A DNA stretch of 12,285 bases. It comes from Flavobacteriaceae bacterium (GTDB lineage Bacteria > Bacteroidota > Bacteroidia > Flavobacteriales > Flavobacteriaceae). This document shows positions 6,372 to 11,343 of this stretch, piece by piece. The translations under genes and the position numbers were made by a program. The stretch lies in NCBI GenBank assembly GCA_030828025.1, contig JAURDG010000022.1, forward strand, positions 1 through 12,285. Direction: 5' to 3'. Numbering within the stretch: the first letter of the stretch is position 1; each line of letters opens with the position of its first letter. The notes beneath the pieces are model-generated. The model was given only the letters and a program-made list of their open reading frames with translations. It was not told the origin of the DNA and did no database searches.

Positions 6372-7874
6372 ATGAAATTACTAGAAAGAAATAACAGAGT
6401 TTTACTTGCGGTCGTTGGGCTTATTGTTCTTTTCGGATTAAATTTCCTAGCACAAAACTTCTTTGATGTTACGTTTGGTGCTATACTCTATGTCATTTCT
6501 TCTTTGTTGGTACTAAACATTTGGATAGACATTACAGGTGCTTTTACCAAAATTTCGAAGATAAGCGAGCTTAAGACCCGTATTGGCGTTACGCTTGGAT
6601 TACTTATCGTCTATCGAATTGGTGCGCAAGTGGTTTTGCCTGGTATAGACCCTAACATTATCAACGACGCCAAAATTGCTGGTGGCGGTGGACTTTTAGG
6701 CGTATTGAACATGTTTACGGGTGGTGCTTTTGCTAAAGCCTCTGTGTTTGCCTTAGGAATTATGCCTTACATTTCTGCCTCTATTGTGGTGCAGTTGATG
6801 GGTATTGCCGTGCCCTACCTTCAAAAGCTTCAGAAAGAAGGTGAAAGCGGACGTCGTCGTATCAATCAGATCACACGCTGGTTGACCATTGCGATTTGTA
6901 TTTTCCAGGCACCAGCTTATTTGTATTCTTTGGGTGCATTAGGTGTTCCAGAAAGTGCATTTGTTTTGGGTAAAGGGCTTGGCTTTGTAGTTCCTTCTGT
7001 AATCATTCTTGTTACAGGAACAATCTTTGCCATGTGGTTGGGTGAAAAAATCACCGATAAAGGAATTGGAAACGGAATATCTTTATTGATTACTGTAGGT
7101 ATTGTGGCTACACTACCGATGTCTTTTGTTCAGGAGTTTGTTTCTCGAGTTACCGAAAACAATGGTGGTCCTATTTTAATTCTTATCGAACTTATTGTTT
7201 GGATAGCCATTAATGCCGTATGCATCTTATTGGTCATGGCAGTACGTCAAATTCCTGTTCAGTATGCACGCAGAACTGCTTCTGGAGGAATTGACAAAAA
7301 CCAAATAGGTGCGCGTCAGTATATCCCATTAAAATTGAACGCCTCTGGCGTAATGCCTATCATTTTTGCTCAGGCACTGATGTTTGCTCCTGCAGCACTT
7401 GGTCGCTTATTTGGCGAAAGTGCAACAGGTCAATGGCTTCAGGCATCCTTTTCAGATATTTTTGGTTTGTGGTACAACCTATTGTTTGCGCTGCTTATTA
7501 TTGTGTTTACGTATTTCTACACCGCAATTACGGTTCCCACCAACAAAATGGCCGATGACTTAAAACGCAGCGGAGGATTTGTTCCTGGCGTACGCCCTGG
7601 AACGGAAACAGCAAACTTTTTAGATCGTATTATGTCACAAATTACTTTTCCAGGATCGATTTTCTTGGCTCTTGTGGCAATCTTACCCGCTTTGGTGTAT
7701 CATTTATTTGGTATGCAACAAGGTTGGGCGTTGTTCTATGGCGGAACTTCCTTACTGATTATGGTTGGGGTCGCTATGGATACCATTCAACAAATCAATG
7801 CCTATTTATTAAATCGTCATTATGATGGTTTGATGAAAACAGGTACAAAACGCAGTAAAACCTCAGCAATATAA
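6372..7874 (+). CDS. secY: Preprotein translocase subunit SecY with an N-terminal extension
   Basis: SecY is the pore subunit of the SecYEG channel in the inner membrane. The normal core begins near residue 57: KISELKTRIGVTLGLLIVYR (63-82) is the amphipathic helix and first canonical membrane helix. The plug region GLLGVLNMFTGGAFAKASVF (107-126) follows, then ALGIMPYISASIVVQLMG (127-144). The cytosolic loop VRQIPVQYARR (291-301) and the SecA-facing loop GGFVPGVRPGTETANFLDR (401-419), with the key arginine at 408, are intact. What is odd is the first ~50 residues: VLLAVVGLIVLFGLNFLA (10-27) and FGAILYVISSLLVLNIWI (35-52) are two extra hydrophobic segments. Family members usually start about 10-20 residues before the ELKxR motif. 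The ATG used is 3 nt after rplO, and no ATG lies closer to the core. At 500 aa it is about 50 residues longer than usual. The SecY call is certain; the extension is discussed in the findings. Confidence 0.97.
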   Translation: MKLLERNNRVLLAVVGLIVLFGLNFLAQNFFDVTFGAILYVISSLLVLNIWIDITGAFTKISKISELKTRIGVTLGLLIVYRIGAQVVLPGIDPNIINDAKIAGGGGLLGVLNMFTGGAFAKASVFALGIMPYISASIVVQLMGIAVPYLQKLQKEGESGRRRINQITRWLTIAICIFQAPAYLYSLGALGVPESAFVLGKGLGFVVPSVIILVTGTIFAMWLGEKITDKGIGNGISLLITVGIVATLPMSFVQEFVSRVTENNGGPILILIELIVWIAINAVCILLVMAVRQIPVQYARRTASGGIDKNQIGARQYIPLKLNASGVMPIIFAQALMFAPAALGRLFGESATGQWLQASFSDIFGLWYNLLFALLIIVFTYFYTAITVPTNKMADDLKRSGGFVPGVRPGTETANFLDRIMSQITFPGSIFLALVAILPALVYHLFGMQQGWALFYGGTSLLIMVGVAMDTIQQINAYLLNRHYDGLMKTGTKRSKTSAI

Positions 7875-8089
7875 TGGCAAAACAAGCATCTATAGAGCAA
7901 GATGGACAGATCATTGAGGCGCTATCAAACGCGATGTTTCGTGTGGAGCTCGAAAATGGTCATGTTGTTACGGCACATATTTCTGGCAAAATGCGTATGC
8001 ACTATATCAAGCTATTGCCTGGGGATAAAGTAAAATTGGAGATGTCTCCTTATGATTTGAGTAAGGCACGCATTACCTATAGATATTAA
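7874..8089 (+). CDS. infA: Translation initiation factor IF-1
   Basis: IF-1 (71 aa) is a single S1/OB-fold protein that binds the ribosomal A site during initiation and supports IF-2 and IF-3. It shows MAKQASIEQDGQIIEALSNA (1-20), MFRVELENGHVVTAHISGKM (21-40), MRMHYIKLLPGDKVKLEMSP (40-59) and a final SKARITYRY, the standard family pattern and length. The ATG overlaps the secY stop by one base (TAATG at 7872-7876), implying coupled translation. The order secY-infA-rpmJ without adk or map fits Flavobacteriia. It is followed by rpmJ after 3 nt. Confidence 0.98.
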   Translation: MAKQASIEQDGQIIEALSNAMFRVELENGHVVTAHISGKMRMHYIKLLPGDKVKLEMSPYDLSKARITYRY

Positions 8090-8092
8090 GAT

Positions 8093-8209
8093 ATGAAAGT
8101 TAGAGCATCACTTAAAAAAAGAAGCGCCGGCTGCAAAATTGTACGTCGAAAAGGACGCTTATATGTAATCAACAAAAAGAACCCTAGGTTCAAACAAAGA
8201 CAAGGATAA
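8093..8209 (+). CDS. rpmJ: 50S ribosomal protein L36, zinc-free form
   Basis: The ATG 3 nt after infA opens 38 codons ending in TAA at 8207-8209. The start MKVRASLKKRSAGCKIVRRK and the end NKKNPRFKQRQG are unmistakable L36. The usual zinc-binding form has three cysteines and a histidine (C-x2-C-x12-C-x4-H). Here only C14 remains; the other positions are S/A, N and F, so no zinc site can form. This C-minus type is common in Bacteroidetes. L36 packs against 23S rRNA domains II, V and VI. The next gene, rpsM, begins 2 nt later. Confidence 0.97.
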   Translation: MKVRASLKKRSAGCKIVRRKGRLYVINKKNPRFKQRQG

Positions 8210-8211
8210 TT

Positions 8212-8586
8212 ATGGCTAGAATTTCTGGGGTAGATATTCCCAAACAAAAAAGAGGCGTTGTTTCGTTAACGTACATTTACGGCGTTGGGCGCAGTCGAGC
8301 TAAAGATATTTTGGCTGCTGCCAATGTTGATGAAAACAAAAAAGTTAACGAATGGAACGATGACGAAATTGGTCGCATCCGTGATGCAGTTTCTGCTTTC
8401 AAGATCGAAGGTGAACTTCGTTCAGAAACGCAATTGAACATCAAGCGACTTATGGATATAGGTTCGTTTAGAGGAATACGTCACCGTATTGGCTTGCCAC
8501 TTCGTGGACAACGCACGAAAAACAATTCGCGCACTCGAAAAGGAAAACGCAAGACCGTAGCGAACAAAAAGAAAGTAACGAAATAA
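8212..8586 (+). CDS. rpsM: 30S ribosomal protein S13
   Basis: S13 (124 aa) lies at the top of the 30S head, contacts P-site tRNA through its basic tail and bridges to the large subunit. It shows MARISGVDIPKQKRGVVSLT (1-20), YIYGVGRSRA (21-30), the conserved SFRGIRHRIGLPLRGQRTKN (85-104) and a lysine-rich C-terminus. Length is normal. In E. coli the alpha operon starts here with an S4-binding leader. In this genome rpmJ is only 2 nt upstream, so there is no room for such a leader at this position. rpsK follows after 12 nt. Confidence 0.98.
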   Translation: MARISGVDIPKQKRGVVSLTYIYGVGRSRAKDILAAANVDENKKVNEWNDDEIGRIRDAVSAFKIEGELRSETQLNIKRLMDIGSFRGIRHRIGLPLRGQRTKNNSRTRKGKRKTVANKKKVTK

Positions 8587-8598
8587 AGCATCTAACAA

Positions 8599-8982
8599 AT
8601 GGCTAAATCAAGTTCAAAAAAGCGTAAAGTTGTGGTGGAAGCCTTCGGCGAAGCTCACATCAACGCATCATTTAATAACATCATTGTATCCCTTACAAAC
8701 AACAAGGGTGAGGTGATTTCATGGTCTTCTGCCGGTAAAATGGGCTTCAGAGGATCAAAGAAAAATACGCCTTATGCTGCGCAGCTTGCAGCAGAAGATG
8801 CTGCTAAGATTGCCCAAGAAGCAGGTTTACGCAAGGTAAAAGTATTTGTGAAGGGTCCAGGAAACGGACGTGAGTCTGCAATCCGTACCATTCACAATGA
8901 AGGTATTGAGGTTACTGAAATAGTTGATGTAACACCAATGCCACACAATGGATGTCGTCCTCCTAAAAGACGAAGAGTTTAA
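8599..8982 (+). CDS. rpsK: 30S ribosomal protein S11
   Basis: S11 (127 aa) sits on the 30S platform and helps shape the E-site mRNA path. It shows EAHINASFNNIIVSLTNNKG (18-37), SSAGKMGFRGSKKNTPYAAQ (43-62), VFVKGPGNGRESAIRTIHN (82-100) and the diagnostic ending VTPMPHNGCRPPKRRRV (111-127). N117-G118 in PHNGC corresponds to the Asn-Gly pair where an isoaspartyl residue is known in E. coli S11; modification cannot be judged from DNA. It is followed by a 54-nt gap before rpsD, the longest inside the ribosomal cluster. Confidence 0.98.
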   Translation: MAKSSSKKRKVVVEAFGEAHINASFNNIIVSLTNNKGEVISWSSAGKMGFRGSKKNTPYAAQLAAEDAAKIAQEAGLRKVKVFVKGPGNGRESAIRTIHNEGIEVTEIVDVTPMPHNGCRPPKRRRV

Positions 8983-9036
8983 TATTAACCAGCTGGCGAA
9001 GGATTGACCTTAATTCCCAGCACCTAATTTTTTAAA
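8983..9036 (+). promoter_or_regulatory. Foldable 54-nt spacer before rpsD; candidate S4 autoregulatory leader
   Basis: This is the longest gap between ribosomal genes here. The other gaps inside the cluster are 20 nt or less. GCTGG at 8992-8996 can pair with CCAGC at 9017-9021. Inside that, AAGG at 8999-9002 can pair with CCTT at 9008-9011 around an ATTGA loop. An alternative inner pairing of 9002-9005 with 9012-9016 is also possible with one bulged base. The sequence is richer in G and C than the usual A/T-rich gaps, and an A/T-rich run separates the fold from the rpsD ATG. S4 is a known autogenous repressor in E. coli and Bacillus, so an RNA element in front of rpsD would make sense. The structure is small and was found by eye, so this is a candidate only. 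Confidence 0.45.
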
Positions 9037-9642
9037 ATGGCACGATATACTGGTCCTAAAACTAAAATCGCCCGTAAGTTTGGCGAAGCTATATTCGGCG
9101 ACGACAAGTCGTTCGAAAAACGGAATTATCCTCCCGGACAACACGGGAATAATCGCAGAAAACCCAAAAAATCAGAATACGCTATTCAGTTGATGGAAAA
9201 GCAAAAGGCAAAGTTTACCTATGGTATTCTTGAGCGCCAATTCCGCAACTTGTTCGTAAAAGCAAATGCCAGCAAGGGCGTTACTGGTGAGGTGTTGCTT
9301 CAACTCTGCGAAACACGCCTTGATAACCTCGTGTATCGCCTAGGTATTTCCCCTACACGTTCTGGTGCACGCCAACTTGTTGGTCACCGCCACATTACGG
9401 TAAACGGTGAAATTTTGAGCATTCCATCTGCACAGATTAAGCCTGGCGATGTGATTGGTGTTCGTGAAAAATCTAAATCACTCGAAGTGATTAATCGCTC
9501 ATTGTCTGTTGCTAACCACGATTCGGAGTGGTTGACATGGAATGACGCAACTTTAGAAGGCACATTGGTATCGGTTCCTACCCGTGAGCAAATTACTGAA
9601 AACATAAAGGAACAACTAATTGTCGAATTGTATTCAAAATAA
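9037..9642 (+). CDS. rpsD: 30S ribosomal protein S4
   Basis: S4 (201 aa) nucleates 30S assembly on the 5' domain of 16S rRNA and, in several bacteria, represses its own mRNA. It shows ARYTGPKTKIARKFGEAIFG (2-21) and the NYPPGQHG signature (30-37). The S4 RNA-binding domain is TRLDNLVYRLGISPTRSGAR (93-112) followed by QLVGHRHITVNGEILSIPSA (113-132), with PGDVIGVREKS beyond. The N-terminal zinc-binding cysteines present in some S4 proteins are absent; the only cysteine is C91. The gene starts after the 54-nt foldable spacer and ends 4 nt before rpoA. Confidence 0.98.
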   Translation: MARYTGPKTKIARKFGEAIFGDDKSFEKRNYPPGQHGNNRRKPKKSEYAIQLMEKQKAKFTYGILERQFRNLFVKANASKGVTGEVLLQLCETRLDNLVYRLGISPTRSGARQLVGHRHITVNGEILSIPSAQIKPGDVIGVREKSKSLEVINRSLSVANHDSEWLTWNDATLEGTLVSVPTREQITENIKEQLIVELYSK

Positions 9643-9646
9643 TCCT

Positions 9647-10639
9647 ATGGCACTATTTAATTTTCAAAAACCAGATAAAGTAATCATGATTGATTCAGAC
9701 GAATTTGAAGGAAAATTCGAGTTTCGTCCATTAGAACCTGGCTATGGGCTTACGGTTGGCAACGCTTTACGTCGTGTAATGTTGGCTTCGCTAGAAGGCT
9801 TTGCGATTACTTCTGTTCGTATCGACAAAGTTGACCACGAGTTTTCTACACTTCCTGGAGTAGTAGAAGATGTTACGGAAATGATTTTGAACTTCAAGCA
9901 AGTACGCTTCAAGCAACAAATCGATTCTGTAGATAACGAAACAGTTTCTGTTGCCATTGCTGGACAAAAACAATTGACCGCTGGCGATTTGCAAAAATTC
10001 ATTTCTGGGTTTCAAATTCTAAACCCTGATTTGGTGATTTGCAACATGGACAAAAGCGTGCAATTAAATTTTGAATTTACCATTGAAAAAGGACGTGGAT
10101 ATGTTCCTGCTGAAGACAATAAAAAGGCTACAGCACCCATTGGTACCATTGCAATTGATTCTATTTACACGCCCATTAAAAACGTAAAATACACCATCGA
10201 GGATTTTCGGGTTGAGCAAAAGACAGACTACGAAAAACTAATCTTCGAGATTGTAACAGATGGTTCTATTCATCCAAAAGATGCCTTGACAGAAGCTGCC
10301 AAGACCTTAATTCATCACTTTATGCTCTTTTCGGATGAGCGTATTACGCTTGAAGCGGATGAAATTGCTGAAACAGAAACCTATGATGAGGAGTCGCTAC
10401 ATATGCGCCAATTGCTTAAAACAAGGCTTATCGACATGGACCTTTCGGTTCGTGCCCTGAATTGCCTTAAAGCAGCAGAAGTGGATACGTTGGGCGACTT
10501 GGTCTCGTTTAACAAAAGTGATTTGATGAAGTTTAGAAACTTTGGAAAAAAATCGCTTACCGAATTGGAGGAATTGGTTATTGCCAAAGGACTCAATTTT
10601 GGTATGGATTTGACCAAATATAAACTTGATAAGGACTAA
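9647..10639 (+). CDS. rpoA: DNA-directed RNA polymerase subunit alpha
   Basis: The alpha subunit (330 aa) dimerises to start RNA polymerase assembly and contacts promoter DNA and regulators. The N-terminal domain has PGYGLTVGNALRRVMLASLE (31-50), the dimer/assembly region, and LPGVVEDVTEMILNFKQV (69-86). A flexible acidic linker (about 233-252) leads to the C-terminal domain, SVRALNCLKAAEVDTLGDLV (267-286) and FRNFGKKSLTELEELV (296-311). R269, N272, G300, K302 and S303 correspond to the DNA-binding residues R265, N268, G296, K298 and S299 of E. coli. The frame is open to a TTG at 9620 inside rpsD, but the ATG at 9647 gives the normal MALFNFQKPDK start. Confidence 0.98.
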   Translation: MALFNFQKPDKVIMIDSDEFEGKFEFRPLEPGYGLTVGNALRRVMLASLEGFAITSVRIDKVDHEFSTLPGVVEDVTEMILNFKQVRFKQQIDSVDNETVSVAIAGQKQLTAGDLQKFISGFQILNPDLVICNMDKSVQLNFEFTIEKGRGYVPAEDNKKATAPIGTIAIDSIYTPIKNVKYTIEDFRVEQKTDYEKLIFEIVTDGSIHPKDALTEAAKTLIHHFMLFSDERITLEADEIAETETYDEESLHMRQLLKTRLIDMDLSVRALNCLKAAEVDTLGDLVSFNKSDLMKFRNFGKKSLTELEELVIAKGLNFGMDLTKYKLDKD

Positions 10640-10645
10640 TTTATC

Positions 10646-10658
10646 AATAGCTTTTAAT
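10646..10658. repeat. Copy 1 of a short repeat after the rpoA stop
   Basis: AATAGCTTTTAAT begins 6 nt after the rpoA TAA and fills most of the 20-nt gap before rplQ. A near-identical 14-nt copy (one extra C) lies at 11260-11273, also 6 nt after its stop codon (rplQ). It is short and A/T-rich, so chance is possible; the equal spacing is what makes it notable. Confidence 0.5.
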
Positions 10659-10659
10659 C

Positions 10660-11253
10660 ATGAGACACGGAAAAAAAATAGCCCACTTGGGCCGAACAAA
10701 CACCCACAGAAAGGCGATGCTAGCCAATATGGCATCTTCGCTAATTGATCATAAGCGTATTCAAACAACTGTTGCACGTGCAAAGGCACTAAAGCAGTTT
10801 GTTGAACCCTTGATCACACGCGCTAAAGTTGACTCGACACATAACCGACGAGTGGCTTTTCGCGCACTCCGCGACAAATATGCAGTAACTGAGCTTTTTA
10901 GAACAGTTGCCGAAAAAGTTGCCGATCGACCAGGTGGTTACACACGTATCATTAAAATGGGAAATCGTTTGGGTGACAATGCCGATATGGCACTTATTGA
11001 ACTGGTTGACTTCAATGAAGTTTATGAAACCGATAAGCCAAAGAAGAAAAAATCCAGACGGAGAGGTGCTAAAAAAGCAGCTCCTGCTGAAGTAGTAGAA
11101 ACAGAAGTTACTGAAGAAGCGCCTGTAGCAGACGAAGCTCCTGCTGAAGTAGCCGCAGAAGCAGCTGTTGCCGAAGATGTAACCTCTGAAGAGTCAACCC
11201 CAGAAGCAGCTGATGAATCAGCATCTTCAGAAGAAGAAAACAAGGCAGAATAA
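10660..11253 (+). CDS. rplQ: 50S ribosomal protein L17 with a long charged C-terminal tail
   Basis: L17 binds 23S rRNA near the tunnel exit. The core is residues 1 to about 121: MRHGKKIAHLGRTNTHRKAM (1-20), LANMASSLIDHKRIQTTVAR (21-40), AKALKQFVEPLITRAK (41-56), then GGYTRIIKMGNRLGDNADMA (92-111). The core ends with LIELVDFNE. After it comes a basic patch KPKKKKSRRRGAKK (126-139) and then a 57-residue tail (141-197) containing 20 Asp/Glu, many Ala and Pro, and only one Lys. Bacteroidetes L17 proteins often carry charged extensions, but their length varies. The tail holds an in-frame repeat (APAEV at 141-145 and 160-164). It is the last gene before the terminator. Confidence 0.97.
   Translation: MRHGKKIAHLGRTNTHRKAMLANMASSLIDHKRIQTTVARAKALKQFVEPLITRAKVDSTHNRRVAFRALRDKYAVTELFRTVAEKVADRPGGYTRIIKMGNRLGDNADMALIELVDFNEVYETDKPKKKKSRRRGAKKAAPAEVVETEVTEEAPVADEAPAEVAAEAAVAEDVTSEESTPEAADESASSEEENKAE
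11079..11152 (+). repeat. 17-nt direct repeat pair inside the rplQ tail
   Basis: AGCTCCTGCTGAAGTAG occurs at 11079-11095 and again at 11136-11152. The copies are exactly 57 nt apart, which is 19 codons, so both encode APAEV in the reading frame of L17. This is direct evidence of repeat-driven or low-complexity growth of the acidic tail. It is visible by exact matching; no other copy was seen. Confidence 0.85.
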
Positions 11254-11259
11254 GTTTTT

Positions 11260-11273
11260 AATAGCCTTTTAAT
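11260..11273. repeat. Copy 2 of a short repeat after the rplQ stop
   Basis: AATAGCCTTTTAAT begins 6 nt after the rplQ TAA. It matches 10646-10658 except for one extra C. The two copies therefore flank rplQ at the same offset from the stop codon of the preceding gene. Confidence 0.5.
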
Positions 11274-11278
11274 AAATC

Positions 11279-11311
11279 AAAGGATAAACCAGTGGGTTTA
11301 TCCTTTTTTTT
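11279..11311 (+). terminator. Rho-independent terminator of the ribosomal cluster
   Basis: AAAGGATAAACC (11279-11290) pairs perfectly with GGTTTATCCTTT (11295-11306) around a 4-nt loop AGTG. The 12-bp stem runs into an uninterrupted T tract that extends to 11311. It lies about 25 nt after the rplQ stop, where the conserved cluster ends, and is the only clear intrinsic terminator in the window. Because of the complementary A's before the stem it could work weakly in the other direction, but no reverse-strand gene converges on it. Confidence 0.93.
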
Positions 11312-11315
11312 GTGT

Positions 11316-11323
11316 TAATTTTG
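11316..11323 (+). promoter_or_regulatory. Bacteroidetes-type -7 promoter element for carA
   Basis: TAATTTTG fits the TAnnTTTG -7 consensus used by the primary sigma factor of Bacteroidetes exactly. It lies 20 nt before the carA ATG and directly after the terminator, so transcription would start at about 11328-11332 with a leader of roughly 12-16 nt. No convincing TTG/TTTG -33 element is present at the usual 17-23 nt spacing; that segment (about 11290-11298) belongs to the terminator hairpin. The element is therefore likely but incomplete. Confidence 0.65.
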
Positions 11324-11343
11324 CAGAAATACTTTAAACCAAA

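Noticed and set aside
9620..9646. TTG start for rpoA inside the end of rpsD
   Set aside because: The ATG at 9647 yields the conserved MALFNFQKPDK beginning and the usual 330-residue length; the extension has no family support.
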